Positions 1 through 10,140 of a DNA stretch of 48,500 nt are shown one piece after another. Source of the DNA: Chrysomallon squamiferum. Taxonomy: Eukaryota > Mollusca > Gastropoda > Neomphalida > Peltospiridae. Every line of letters starts with the position of its first letter. Position 1 is the first letter of the stretch. Both the position numbers and the translations under genes were made by a program. The stretch spans positions 20,703,150-20,751,649 of the forward strand of contig CM022665.1 in NCBI GenBank assembly GCA_012295275.1, given 5' to 3'. The notes beneath the pieces were generated by a model that saw nothing but the letters and a program-made list of their open reading frames with translations, made no database searches and was not told where the DNA came from.

Positions 1-470
1 ATTCGTTTTCAGGTACTCAGTCGTTCGTTCAATCTTTCATTTGTACATTTATATGTTTTTTCGTTCGTTTGTATGCAATAAATACAGTTTGTAAGATTGT
101 AATTTTTATACAGTCAAAGAATTAACATGAATTGTAAGTATATTTACATTTCTTTTTTTTTTTTTTTTTTCGGAAAATAAATATATTTATTTTACCATCT
201 GTGCACTGTGGATACGATTTAAAAAATTTAAGTCCAAAAAGCAATTAAAAAAGAGAATATTTTAATCAAACATTTATAGGTTAATGTCACATAACGTTAA
301 TTATATTTATTATTACTTACAGATATAAATAAATACACGTGAAATGATTTTAAAAATACAACAGAAATAAACAACAAAGTAGCTATAGATACAGTTGTAT
401 TATTTCGTACAACAAAAACGTGTCGACAGACAAAACGAACAAGAGAAAAACTAGGACAATACTGTGAATG
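1..470. other. AT-rich unique sequence
   Basis: No gene is supported. The stretch is AT-rich, with a T-run near 152-170 and scattered imperfect AT repeats. The minus-strand frame around 297-482 has no splice signals and no recognisable protein features. Confidence 0.6.
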
Positions 471-489
471 AATGTTTAACACAAATGTA

Positions 490-490
<1 letters not shown>

Positions 491-520
<30 letters not shown>
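491..520. repeat. poly-A tract (30 nt)
   Basis: An uninterrupted run of about 30 A. It lies just upstream of the 54-bp tandem repeat. No retroelement body is recognisable on its left side. Confidence 0.9.
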
Positions 521-523
<3 letters not shown>

Positions 524-574
524 ACGTTTACTTTAACAGTAGGTGTCACTATACTAGTTTACATTACAGAAATA

Positions 575-736
575 TACCACACAGATATTACACACTTACT
601 ATGTAATATCACTAAATACAACACACGTTACCACACAGATATTACACACTTACTATGAAATATCACTAAGTACAACACACGTTACCACACAGATTTTACA
701 TGCTGGCTGTGTGATATCGCTGACACACTTTACTAA
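575..736. repeat. 54-bp minisatellite, about 3 copies
   Basis: The block starting TACCACACAGAT recurs at 575, 629 and 683, exactly 54 bp apart. The third copy is the most diverged. Because 54 is a multiple of three, a frame stays open through it, which explains the plus-strand ORF ending at 658. Confidence 0.85.
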
Positions 737-1362
737 CACAAAACAGTATACAGAGAGATACAAAGTAAATGATATCACTTCATAATAATTAAAATGCAAA
801 ATACAATATTTCTATTAGTATATATAACTTTTATTTTTTATACCAAGAGAAATACATTGCTAGGTAAATAATATCATACATGTTATACGACAAGATGCAA
901 AATCGAGTATTTGCAATAGTTTATATAACTTTTAAATGATACCCAGTAAGTCACTGGACAACAGATATATAAAATACATCTTGTATTTGATATTTATAGG
1001 CAGAATCTCTCTGATCTTTTTATTAAAATTTCTCCAGTTTTACGTATTAATATATATTATTAACTTCAAAATGAGGATCAGTTAAGCTCTACCCTCTCTG
1101 GTCACCTCTCTAAATGTACTCGTCATCTCATTCTGTCGGACATGTCACTTTCACTCTCCTAATCTCAACTGTCAACAGTTCCCAAACGTTAACGTTGTAA
1201 AGCTTACAATCTAAATAAAACGACATTTGCGTAATATGGTAAGAGTCAAACGTAAGTGTTGTATTAGCTTCCCACTTACAACGTTTTATAAAACTGAGGT
1301 AAAATGAGTCTAACAGAGACACTCCACTTATAACGAAATTTTACTCTTACATATATTTTCTA
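737..1362. other. AT-rich sequence, no convincing gene
   Basis: A minus-strand frame at 1128-1322 is open but short. Donor-like GTAAGT (near 1277) and acceptor-like AG sites occur in it. A phase-1 acceptor near 1170 could join the exon at 1632-1680 and end at the stop beside 1128, but the evidence is too weak for a call. Confidence 0.4.
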
Positions 1363-1386
1363 AGATATATATCTATATCAACTTTT

Positions 1387-1420
<34 letters not shown>

Positions 1421-1444
1421 AAAAGTTGATATAGATATATATCT
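1363..1444. repeat. 82-bp perfect palindrome
   Basis: The left half reads AGATATATATCTATATCAAC, then TTTTGTGA, then alternating TA. The right half is its exact reverse complement, centred between 1403 and 1404. Symmetry breaks at 1362/1445. It could extrude as a cruciform, or be a small fold-back element remnant. Confidence 0.9.
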
Positions 1445-1464
1445 ATAAAATCAAATAATATTTA

Positions 1465-1612
1465 AAATACAAAGAGGACCTATTTATAATTAATTTTACT
1501 TTCACTGTTAAAAACAAGATCTAGTATTAATTAAATACAAAGAGAACGTATTTATAATTTTACGCTCACTGTTAAATACAAGATCTACTAAACTGTTAAA
1601 ATTCAAAGAGAA
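1465..1612. repeat. about 67-bp tandem repeat, 2.2 copies
   Basis: AAATACAAAGAG followed by TATTTATAAT, CACTGTTAAA and ACAAGATCTA recurs with starts at 1465, 1533 and (partial, AAATTCAAAGAG) 1599. Copies differ by small indels. Confidence 0.7.
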
Positions 1613-1631
1613 GAAAGTATTGGACGCTTAC

Positions 1632-1680
1632 CTTCATTATCAAAAGTGACGTCACTCGATTGTCGGTTGATATCCAACAT
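1632..1680 (-). CDS. putative first coding exon of an unrecognised minus-strand gene
   Basis: On the minus strand an ATG at 1680-1678, with G at -3, opens a frame reading MLDINRQSSDVTFDNE. It runs into a near-consensus donor GAAG|GTAAGC at 1632/1631, leaving phase 1. An in-frame TAG lies 15 nt upstream of the ATG, so this ATG would be the start. Downstream exons would lie left of 1631, and most of the gene would fall outside the window. A perfect TGACGTCA (CRE-type octamer) sits inside the exon at 1647-1654. The family is not recognised. The call rests on start context, donor and local complexity only. Confidence 0.38.
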
Positions 1681-1897
1681 GACGAAAAGTTTCTATTTAA
1701 CGAAGTTCAGAGTAAACACACTGAACAGATCATTGAGTCGTCATTCTGGACTCTCTCTCACTAACAACTCGTTTTAAAGTGTCCTGTGTAAAGATGGCGT
1801 GAGAGAGAAACACGAAACAAGTGTCAGTGACACTTGTCACCACACAGACAACGTGTTACAGTATCTGCCTAGTTGTGACTACACACTGTGTGACAGA

Positions 1898-2008
1898 TCA
1901 CTAGCAGAACTAAGTGTGACTGGTCACTACTAGAAGTTTGTGATCACTACTAGATGTGACTGGTCACTACTAAATCACTACTAGAAGTCAGTGGTCACTA
2001 CTAGACGT
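1898..2008. repeat. degenerate GTCACTACTAGA repeats
   Basis: GGTCACTACTAGA-like words recur at irregular spacing (roughly 14-31 bp), separated by variants of AAGT(T/C)AGTG and GTGTGACT. This is an irregular minisatellite inside the otherwise unique island. Confidence 0.7.
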
Positions 2009-2210
2009 GGCTGACACAACTGGATGTAAACGGCACGACTGGTGTGTACTACAGACACGACGTCACCTGTCATACCCCTGTGACAACAGCTCCCACCAAT
2101 TACATCGACGTCCTACCTGTCATTCGTCCATCACCCACCGCAACCCTACCCACTACACTCGATTCACTTCTCTTTCACTATCCCCCCTCCACCCGCCTCC
2201 TGTCCTAACA

Positions 2211-2333
2211 ATGAGACTGAAAGAGAAAGTTAATCGGGCGGAACGGTGTTTAAAGAAAAATAAACGACTGATGTCACTCGATAGTCCAGCCCTGTCCGAG
2301 ATGAATCACTTTATGTCTTCTGCCGGTAACCCA
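2211..2333 (+). CDS. putative first coding exon, unrecognised basic protein
   Basis: An ATG at 2211 with A at -3 begins MRLKEKVNRAERCLKKNKRL. The frame is lysine/arginine-rich at first and stays open to TAA at 2397-2399 (62 aa). A strong donor CCCA|GTAAGA at 2333/2334 would end the exon after 41 codons in phase 0. A longer frame back to 2007 begins with GTG and runs through the CACTACTAGA repeat, so I did not use it. No next exon could be assigned on the plus strand. Possible alternatives are a non-coding first exon or simply promoter DNA of the minus-strand gene at 1632-1680. Confidence 0.28.
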
Positions 2334-2469
2334 GTAAGAAATTTCTCAATATACTTTATGAATGCGCTGGTGAAACGAGTCTCAGATTTCAACCCTTAAA
2401 GCCGAGAATTTAAAGGAAGTAAAAGCATTTTCCAGCCCATATCAATTGCTTTTTCTCATTTACAAAACA

Positions 2470-3090
2470 AAACTCAACCTTCTAGACATAAATTATCCGC
2501 CGCCATTGTAAACAGGGGTAAACAAAGATTTACAAAAAGATTCTCAGCGGTTTGAAAAATGAAAGTCGTAAAAAAAGAAGCCAATAAAAAACAATGCATA
2601 GAGATAATAGAAAATAAAACTGTAAATGAAAACTGTGAAAGAGAAGTAAAATATCTTTCACCACAGTCCTAAAGTAATTTTTTTTTTTTTTTTTTTTTTT
2701 TTTTTGAAGTAGACGACACATGACGTGAGATGAAAATTACTCCACTTGTTAAATAAATTTGATATCATCTTGTTTCTTTAAAAAAAAAAAAAAAAAAAAA
2801 ATAAAAAGTCGTATCATGGCTTGGTATAACAGCTCATTCTCTTACACTTCCAACCTTACTGTATTTCCCGTTCAAGGTGAATTCATTCATTTTGTGTGAT
2901 ATCCCAGTCCGAGTGATGAAATATTTCACTGAAATTTTCTATCTGACATCAGCTATTGTATTATTTATCATTTGACTTATTTTAAACTAGTACTAGAACA
3001 TGAACATTAGAGTAGAAACCCACTGTTTATTAAACATATCAGTTAAAGGTTAAAGATTTGTTTCTGTCACTGCTTTTTTTGTTCATATAT
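2470..3090. other. AT-rich spacer with homopolymer runs
   Basis: Unique AT-rich sequence with a long T-run (about 2679-2705) and A-run (about 2780-2801). The minus-strand frame at 2530-2721 is largely the T-run translated. No gene is seen. Confidence 0.6.
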
Positions 3091-3150
3091 GTGTGTTTGT
3101 GTGTGCGTGTGTGTATGTATGTATGTATGTATGTATGTATGTATGTATAA
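3088..3150. repeat. (TG)n/(TATG)n microsatellite
   Basis: TGTGTG passes into GTATGTATGTAT repeats of 4 bp. Confidence 0.9.
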
Positions 3151-3421
3151 GTATGTATATTAAGTAAGCAGTACTGAAGTTTCAAACATCGAACACTGGT
3201 TGGAACTGGCTATTAAGTCAACGATTCCAACAAGGTAGGCTGATCCATTACCTCAATACAGCAAAGTCTAAACACAAATGAAATACATATTTAAATAGTT
3301 AATAAAATTTTGCAAAAAACTTTTTTCTTGTCGTCATTGTTGTCGTGTTCTTACAGTTTTTATTATTTTATTGAAATCATTATTGTGGTTACTGTTGTTG
3401 TTTTAATATTTACTTATTCGT

Positions 3422-3437
3422 TTATTATTATTATTAT

Positions 3438-3530
<93 letters not shown>

Positions 3531-3596
3531 CAGTATCATTACTTTTATTATTATTATCATCATGATCATCATTACTATTATTACTACTACTACTAC

Positions 3597-3636
<40 letters not shown>

Positions 3637-3655
3637 GTTGTTATTATTAATGTAT
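3422..3655. repeat. compound (TTA)n-(GTA)n-(TTA)n trinucleotide block
   Basis: A short (TTA)n run leads directly into a long (AGT)n run (about 3438-3531) ending in AGCAGTATC, then degenerate ATC/ATT and a second (TTA)n run. It explains the Ser-, Asn/Thr- and Ile/Leu-homopolymer frames on both strands. Confidence 0.95.
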
Positions 3656-3780
3656 CCATATAACAAAAGGTTGTAGCAAAATCACAAACAAATCTACAGC
3701 CAATTCTTTATCAAATATTCATCATTTAATCTAATGAAAAATCACCGAGATATGGAGAATTACTGAGAACTTTAGAAAAG

Positions 3781-3824
3781 CTAATCTGCAGCCCAACTTT
3801 GATGTGACATGTTGACAGTCAAGT
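3781..3824 (-). CDS. putative terminal exon of the Cys-rich split gene
   Basis: The minus-strand acceptor GAAACACTCTCTCCAG precedes 3824. Entered in phase 1, the exon reads LTVNMSHQSWAAD followed by TAG (3783-3781). It is phase-compatible with the donor at 4019/4018. The segment is only 44 nt, so chance agreement is quite possible. The alternative is that exon 4019-4147 reads through its donor to the TGA at 3995-3993, ending GEKDMSSE. Confidence 0.22.
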
Positions 3825-4018
3825 CTGGAGAGAGTGTTTCACCCAGCCAAGAGGTATTGTCCGAAGTTAAATACGTGATAATATCTACCAGTGAATGGTT
3901 AAACCATGGATTTACCAACCTTCATCACAGAGAAATAAAATATAATAACAAATTTCCTATGATTGTCACGTCCAGAGACAGGTAGATTCCTATCACTCAG
4001 ATGACATATCTTTTTCAC

Positions 4019-4147
4019 CTTGGGGTGGTTCTTTTTTTTGTTCGGGCCGACCCATCATGACATACACGGTTAACCCGTAATGTGATGGGTCTTTCATTCC
4101 CGTCCAGGTCCCGGCAAACACACGAAGCGTTCTGTACATTAACTTGG
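4019..4147 (-). CDS. putative internal exon, Cys-rich split gene (exon d)
   Basis: The acceptor is strong on the minus strand: a long T-run followed by TTCCTTGGTTCTGGTCTTTAG. The exon begins at 4147 in phase 1 and reads KLMYRTLRVFAGTWTG, then MKDPSHYGLTVYVMMGRPE and a basic QKKEPPQ tail. It ends CCAAG|GTGAAA at 4019/4018, again in phase 1 (129 nt, a symmetric exon). Surrounding DNA is simple and AT-rich, while this stretch is not. Reading on past the donor gives a stop at 3995-3993, so it could also be the terminal exon. No family is recognised. Confidence 0.5.
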
Positions 4148-4339
4148 CTAAAGACCAGAACCAAGGAAAAGAATAAAAAAAAAAAAATTTCTTCTTCGTT
4201 TCAGTGTTGTTAATCCATCTTTTTACAACTGAGTACAAATAGTGGAATATTTTGTTTATCAACAACGCAGCTGGGTGTTCGCTGTGGCGTTTGTTACACA
4301 TCACACACGTAGAATTACTAGTTGAGTTACACACACGGT

Positions 4340-4857
4340 TTTTTTTTTTCTTTTCTTTTTCTTCTTCTTCTTTTTGTCACAATAACAAGACTACTCTTAC
4401 GTTTCAATAAATACTTTTATTTGATAGTTCGTTTCGCGAATTTTATTTATTTCATTTGAATCTCATCCGTATATATAAAAATTGTCTGTAAAATCTTACA
4501 AATCGGCAAAGCTGAGATTTTCATGAACATGAATCAGTGAGACAAAAAGAACGAAGGATGGAATGAAATAAATAATATTGTCTTTGTATTAATGGATATT
4601 AAGTATTAAATACGTTTCATAACTGTTTTTGTTACTGATATTGTTAATATTGTAAACTACTGTTGTTGGTATTGTTGTTGTTGTTGTCATTATTATGACT
4701 ATTATTATTATTAATTGTAGTTGTAGGAGTTGGCTTATATTTTTATTATTTTTGCATATTTTGTTAATATTATTAATTATTATTATTTGTATTGTTGTTG
4801 TATTATTATCATTATATTTATTTTTATTTTGTAATAATGAAGTATTAATATAAAATG

Positions 4858-4890
<33 letters not shown>

Positions 4891-5230
4891 TAAGCAAAAA
4901 TAACAACAACAATAACTATTACAATAATAATAAAATATTATTTGATATATAGCTTAACATCCGTTATCATACATAATTTTTAAAAATTTCTATAAATACT
5001 TGTTGACATATTCAAAGCATTTATTACCCCTGAAAAAATTTTTTTTTTTTTTTTTTTAAAAAGAACAAAAAGAGCAGAAGAAAAGTGGTTTCTGTTACAA
5101 CACTCAATACGCGATCATAAAATTTGAAAAATGATAAAAAGGAGAAATTCTTTTTTCCTTTCAAAGCAGTGAAATAGAAACTGGAGAATAAAACGAATAC
5201 TGTACTTTTATTAAAGAGGTATAAAAACAT
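4340..5230. other. intron-like AT-rich DNA with (TTA/TTG)n and T-runs
   Basis: Contains a pyrimidine run near 4340-4375, degenerate TTA/TTG triplets about 4620-4940, and a T-run about 5037-5057. Frames here are Leu/Ile/Asn runs from the triplets. It falls inside the predicted intron between 9583 and 4147. Confidence 0.6.
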
Positions 5231-5249
5231 CGGGACTGCTGGAGGTAAA

Positions 5250-5465
5250 TTATATCGTGCGAACGCGAAACGAACGACGATACAGGAAAAGAATCTCTTG
5301 TCATATGAAAGTAGATAACTTCAGAGCCCCTAGTATCGTTCGCTTTACGGAGATCTACGACATTAAAAACTTTTCAAATATCGCTTTACGCGCCAGACAG
5401 GCGAGGTAAAGAAACGGATTGTGTTTCGTTTAAGCGATGCGACGCGAAAGTCCACGAAATATTTC
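5250..5465. other. CpG-dense unexplained island
   Basis: About 200 bp is unusually rich in CpG for this window: GTGCGAACGCGAAACGAACG, TCGTTCGCTTTACGG, TCGCTTTACGCGCC, AAGCGATGCGACGCG. The motif TCG(TTCG)CTTTACG recurs near 5336 and 5381. A minus-strand ATG near 5308 opens 47 codons (MTRDSFPVSSFVSR...), but without supporting splice signals. Possible identities are a promoter, enhancer or old repeat. Confidence 0.4.
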
Positions 5466-5543
5466 TCTGTACAAAGCAATGACAGTTTTCCTGTAATCAA
5501 ATATGCGACAGGTATATATTTATCTAATTAGTTTTATACTGAA

Positions 5544-5576
5544 ATGTGTGTGTATGTGTGTGATTGTGTCTGTGTT

Positions 5577-5633
<57 letters not shown>

Positions 5634-5655
5634 ACACACACACACACACACAGAG
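5544..5655. repeat. (TG)n-(TA)n-(CA)n compound microsatellite
   Basis: A TG-rich stretch leads into about 50 nt of pure alternating TA and then (CA)n. The whole block is roughly self-complementary and can fold on itself. Confidence 0.9.
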
Positions 5656-5929
5656 ATAGTAATAATGTTCAGGTAAGTAAAGTTTGTAAATCCTATTCAG
5701 AACTGCAGAATTCTTTTGTTAGCATTTTTAATAAATTTGATAAATAAATGGTAGATATTATCAGATGCATTTTGTAGGTGAGTTGTATAATTATGATCTC
5801 AGGTATAAAGGTGACAACGACAATGAGTTTATTCTCATAAACTGTAAACTGTTAGTTCTAAATGAACACAGATAAAAGTGAGTTGTTGTTTTTTTGGTGA
5901 TTTCGGGTATAAGTGAGTTTTATATAATT

Positions 5930-6450
5930 ATAAGTAAAAATACACGTGGGTTTTTATATAATTACAGGTACAAGTGTAGGTGAGTTTTATATAATCACGT
6001 TAAAATATAGGTGAATTTTACATAACTGCAGGTAAAGGTATAGGTGAGTTTTATATGACCACATGTTAAATTATAGATGAGATTTATATAACTGCAGGTA
6101 AAAGTATAGGTGAATTTTATATAATTACAGGTAAAAATACAGGTAAATTTTATATAATTACAGGTAAAATACAACTACATTTTATATAATCACAGTTAAA
6201 GATACAGACAGGTTTTGAATAATGACATGTAAAACTGTAGGTGAGATTTGTATAATTAAAGGTGAAAGTGAAGGTGAGTTTTACATGATTACAGGTAAAA
6301 ATACAAGTAATTTGTATATGATTACAGGTAAAGATACAGGGTGAGTTTTATATAATTACAGGTATAAGTGTAGGTTAGTTTTAAATAACTACAGGTTAAA
6401 GTATAAGTGAGTTATACTAAGTCCTAGGTAAATTCTAGATAGTTACAGAT
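5930..6450 (+). repeat. 33-bp minisatellite array with splice-donor-like units
   Basis: Degenerate units of about 33 bp follow the pattern AGGTGAGTTTTATATAATTA then CAGGTAAAAATA. Many copies keep GGTGAGT or CAGGTAAA. The array lies in the predicted minus-strand intron, so the donor-like words face the opposite strand. Confidence 0.8.
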
Positions 6451-6479
6451 ATATTCATGAAGGTATTTAATTATAGGTA

Positions 6480-7080
6480 AGATAGATTTGCTGAATTATT
6501 TAATTTTCTTCTTGAAAAAACTTGCTTAAACCCTGAATAATTTAAGTTTACTGAATAAGGATGTTTGAACGCAAAATAATAATAGAGTATTGATTCAATT
6601 AAAACAAAACGTAGACACACATAAATGAAATTGAAATAATAAAATACTAGTCGTAAAGCAACAGAAAATTAATTAAAATCTTAAAATATAATAGTAATAA
6701 AGCAACGAAAAGAAATTTAAAATCAACTTGATAATAATCCATTTGTATATACTGAACTGGGATCGTACATGGATATTAAAAGAGTAGTACCATTTGAAAA
6801 TAATTAAATCTAAAACAATATTAAAATTATTAAACGTAGAAAAGTCATTTTAAGACATGTTCGATATTACAGTCACGGGTTGCAGAGTGTTACAACAAAC
6901 ACGACAGTAAAACGAATAATGCAGGCTGTTTAACAAACACGCCACACACTCTTAACTATTAATCTTGACTTTTTAAATCAACGTTCTGTTTGTGACACTT
7001 TTATTGGTTAATTCACACCTATTCACTGCCACACTTTATATTTAATTAACACCTGTCAATAACCAGTTTCATTGGCTGCG
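6480..7080. other. AT-rich unique DNA
   Basis: No repeats or frames of note. A somewhat more mixed patch around 6870-7080 (CACGGGTTGCAGAGTG..., ATTGGCTGCGGCAG) shows no exon signal. Confidence 0.5.
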
Positions 7081-7089
7081 GCAGTAAAC

Positions 7090-7505
7090 AAAGGTAAGTA
7101 GGTGAACAACTGAGTATAATCATACGAAGGTGAGCAACTGAATAAAATTACAGGTAAATTTGTTGTGAGTAATTAGGTATAATCACAGGTAAATCTGTAC
7201 TGTGTAACTGAGTATAAGTACAGGTAAAATTTGGAGTTGGGTAATTGAGTATTGTCACAGGTAAATTTGAAGTGAGTAATGGAGTAAAATCACAGGTAAA
7301 TTTGTAGTAAGTAATTGAGTATAATCACAGGTAAATTTGTAGTAAGTAATTGAGTTTAATTACAGGTAAATTTGAAGTGAGTAATTGAGTATAATCACAG
7401 GTAAATTTGTAATGAGTAACTGAGTATATTCACAGGTAAATCTGTAGTGAGTAATTGAGTATAATCACAGGTAAATCTATAATGAATAATTGAGTAAAAT
7501 CACAG
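7090..7505 (+). repeat. 35-bp minisatellite array
   Basis: About eleven copies of a roughly 35-bp unit containing GTGAGTAATTGAGTATAAT followed by CACAGGTAAATTTGTA. The core ATAATCACAGGTAAA is shared with the 33-bp array at 5.9-6.5 kb, suggesting common ancestry. Confidence 0.85.
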
Positions 7506-7533
7506 CTCAAATTAATACCGTACCAGTCTAGTC

Positions 7534-7535
<2 letters not shown>

Positions 7536-7608
<73 letters not shown>
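7536..7608. repeat. (GA)n microsatellite
   Basis: 73 nt of pure alternating GA. It is the reverse complement of the (CT)n tract at 7695-7751, only 86 bp away. Confidence 0.95.
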
Positions 7609-7611
<3 letters not shown>

Positions 7612-7693
7612 TTTTAATTTGCTTAAGAATAAAAATATTGTGAGAGATCCAATTCAGTAGTAAGAATTTTACATCACAACATCGTTTTTCTTT

Positions 7694-7694
<1 letters not shown>

Positions 7695-7751
<57 letters not shown>
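7695..7751. repeat. (CT)n microsatellite
   Basis: 57 nt of pure CT. With the (GA)n tract to its left it forms a long inverted pair around an 86-bp unique spacer. Confidence 0.95.
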
Positions 7752-7754
<3 letters not shown>

Positions 7755-9540
7755 GTCATTTATAAACAAAATCCAAGGATTTAATGAAAACATAATCCAG
7801 AATGTGTATCAAGTGAGCCAAAAATCTTTATATATGGCGGAGTTTGATATATACAGTTAATTTCAAAATCTCAGCTGATGAATGAGTTTTGGTTGGGTGT
7901 TTTTTTTTCATAATAAAATTGAAAAAACTCACATCAAGTATCGACTTGGCAATGATATATTATTTAATTTGAAAAATTAAAATATAAATAAAATTATCAA
8001 AATCTGGCTCATATGTAACTGTGAAATTGCGAAAACTGAGTCAGGGTTTGACTTGCAACAACATATGTTCAAATTAGCATTGAAGATGAACGTCATGATA
8101 ACGTAATTATTTTTTTTTTTAACATGGAAAAAGCTACATAAGTACCTCATCTCCAACTACTGCTGCAGCAGCAGCAGTAAAAAATAAAAGAAATTAAAGA
8201 AATAAATAAATAAAAATTATGATTTTATGAAAGCTGAAGATTTTTTTTTTTTTGTTATTAAACCCAAAAAAAAAAAACAACACTTTTCTGAATGCCTAAT
8301 TGGTGCAGTTAATCAAGTTTGTTCACGATTTTTTATAATTAGCAATATGCAACCAGACACATCGTCACAAACACAAAAGCTGTGAAGAAAGCACTAATAT
8401 CAAAATTAAGATTTATGACTATCGGAATATCAATATCATCATAAATAAATATCCCCATATGATTTAATCACTCATTTGATGGTCAGAATGATGTGTATTT
8501 CTTTGTCACATCAAACTGTACAGTTTAAAACTGATAGGTTTCTAACTGTACAAATATACAAAGTCATGTTTTGTAATGTACGTTTTAACATGCTAGGTCT
8601 AAGAAAGGAAAGATAATCCAAGTTGTTGGTAAACCTGAATTATCACCCACCCGTGTCTGAAATTCGTAACACCGGTGTCAGCTTATTAGTGTGTTTAAAT
8701 ATTTCCCTTCCCAGCATTCAGTGGGAAATATCTTCCTTGTTCACGTATGCGATATTAATAATATTTTTAAAAATTAAAGTTTACATTATTTAAAAAAATA
8801 TATCGTAAGAGTATTAAAATTGACGTGTAGATTTAATGAAAAAAATAATAATAACAAAGTTTTAATGAAAAAAACAATGAAATAACTAGTTTTAATTTAA
8901 ACAATCAAACAACAAAGGTTTAATTTAAACGATCAAATAACAAGTTTTATAAGTAATAAATTATTTAAATAAAATTCAGTAACAATAAAAGTCAACAATA
9001 AGATGTAAGAGGCAATTTGTAACCAATCCAGTTACAGTTTTAAGAGATAAAATGAACTCGTAACTCGGACCTATTCAAATGTTACTTTATCAAGTAATTA
9101 TCAAACAAAATTTGTTAATATCTAATTAGTCAGCGTAGGTTTTATAAGATTCCAAAAATAAACTGGCTGTATTTAAATTATCATTGAACATTTTTAAAAA
9201 GTATTAATTAAATTGATCAGCATTATACATTTAAAAAAAAAAAAAAAAAAAAAAAACAACAACAACATATTAACAAATAATAAAGTAAAATGTGTAAGTT
9301 GTAAAATATAAATAATTAAGTGAAGCATATACACTGTAAAATGAAGTATTAATAATTAAGTCAAGTTTATTAAGTGTAAAACCAAAATTTTAATATTAAA
9401 GTGAAGAATATAAACTGAAACATAAAATATTAATAACTAAGTAAAGTTTACAAATTTGTCAAAATAAAACTATTAACAATTAAATGATGTTTATGAACTA
9501 TAAACAGCTAAGTAAATAATATAAACTGTGAAATAATAAA
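7752..9540. other. AT-rich intron-like DNA
   Basis: Unique AT-rich sequence with T- and A-runs (about 8109-8120, 8241-8252, 9231-9257). From about 9290 to 9540 there is a loose repeat of AAATA-TAATTAAGTGAAG-type words. No exon is supported. Confidence 0.55.
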
Positions 9541-9582
9541 CTTCTTTTTTTTTGATAACAACAAAAACCACGCATAGCTTAC

Positions 9583-9712
9583 TTGGACTTTCGCAGTTTT
9601 CACAACACTGGGGATCGCCGTTCTTCGGATAAATAATAATTTTCATAGCGGGAGCTACGTGATGCCTACAGCATACACAGTGTGACCAACGTTGTGTGAG
9701 GTAGCTGTGCCA
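9583..9712 (-). CDS. putative internal exon, Cys-rich split gene (exon c)
   Basis: On the minus strand this reads WHSYLTQRWSHCVCCRHHVA, then PAMKIIIYPKNGDPQCCENC and ESP. It ends at donor CCAA|GTAAGC (9583/9582) in phase 1, which fits the phase-1 acceptor at 4147. The chosen acceptor, ...TTTTTGTCTAACGGTACCTAG before 9712, gives phase 0 and fits the donor at 12696. That acceptor is mediocre because its pyrimidine tract is interrupted. The alternative is a translation start at the ATG at 9646-9644 (G at -3), making this a first exon. Cysteine pairs CVCC and CCENC suggest disulfides or metal binding. No family is recognised. Confidence 0.45.
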
Positions 9713-9879
9713 CTAGGTACCGTTAGACAAAAATCACCTTTTAATGTTTCCACTTTTTCCCTTGTTACTGAAAAACACAGAATGACTATAGAAACCATCG
9801 AAGCGTAAAAGGACAAGAAACAGTGTATCATATTCTGGTTCCCTCTCAATGACGAAGCTCAAAGGTGATCATTCGTAAC

Positions 9880-10140
9880 TGTTTTGTCCTTACAAAAAAA
9901 AAAATTCCGAAAATTATCTCTAAAATCTAGATGTAACAAAGAGTGTCTAAATCATACTATTATATTGTTTACATGGTTTTATCTCTGTGGACGTCGCGGT
10001 GGGAGATGTAGGCAGGCGAGAAACGTTGTGTTTAGCATACAAAACAAAAGTATTTGGTGTGCGTGAGAGTTAGTACAGGCACGAAAACGTAACACGAGCT
10101 AACTGTTTTATAATCCCGATAGCGTGTAAAACAAAAACCT
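9880..10140. other. mixed-composition island, no exon assigned
   Basis: CpG-bearing unique DNA (GGACGTCGCGGTGGGAGATG near 9988, AACGTAACACGAGC). It could be 5' flank if exon 9583-9646 is a first exon. The plus-strand frame at 9884-10066 has no ATG-context or splice support that I trust. Confidence 0.35.

Larger units (their letters stand above)
1640..2470. promoter_or_regulatory. candidate bidirectional promoter island
   Basis: Base composition is visibly less AT-rich than the surroundings and CpG dinucleotides are frequent. It contains TGACGTCA at 1647 and pyrimidine-rich CTCTCT/CCCCCCTCC stretches. Outward-facing putative first exons lie at 1632-1680 (minus) and 2211-2333 (plus). No TATA box can be assigned with confidence. 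The promoter role is inferred from position and composition. Confidence 0.35.

Noticed and set aside
2007-2210. N-terminal extension of the plus-strand frame before ATG 2211
   Set aside because: Starts at GTG and runs through the degenerate CACTACTAGA repeat edge and pyrimidine-rich DNA. The ATG at 2211 has better context.
3310-3666. Ser-, Thr/Asn-, Leu- and Ile-homopolymer ORFs
   Set aside because: Translation of (AGT)n and (ATT)n microsatellites.
3880-3930. ATGGTTAAACCAT near 3895 as a second tRNA-like A-box
   Set aside because: No B-box-like partner at tRNA spacing; it is only a short palindrome.
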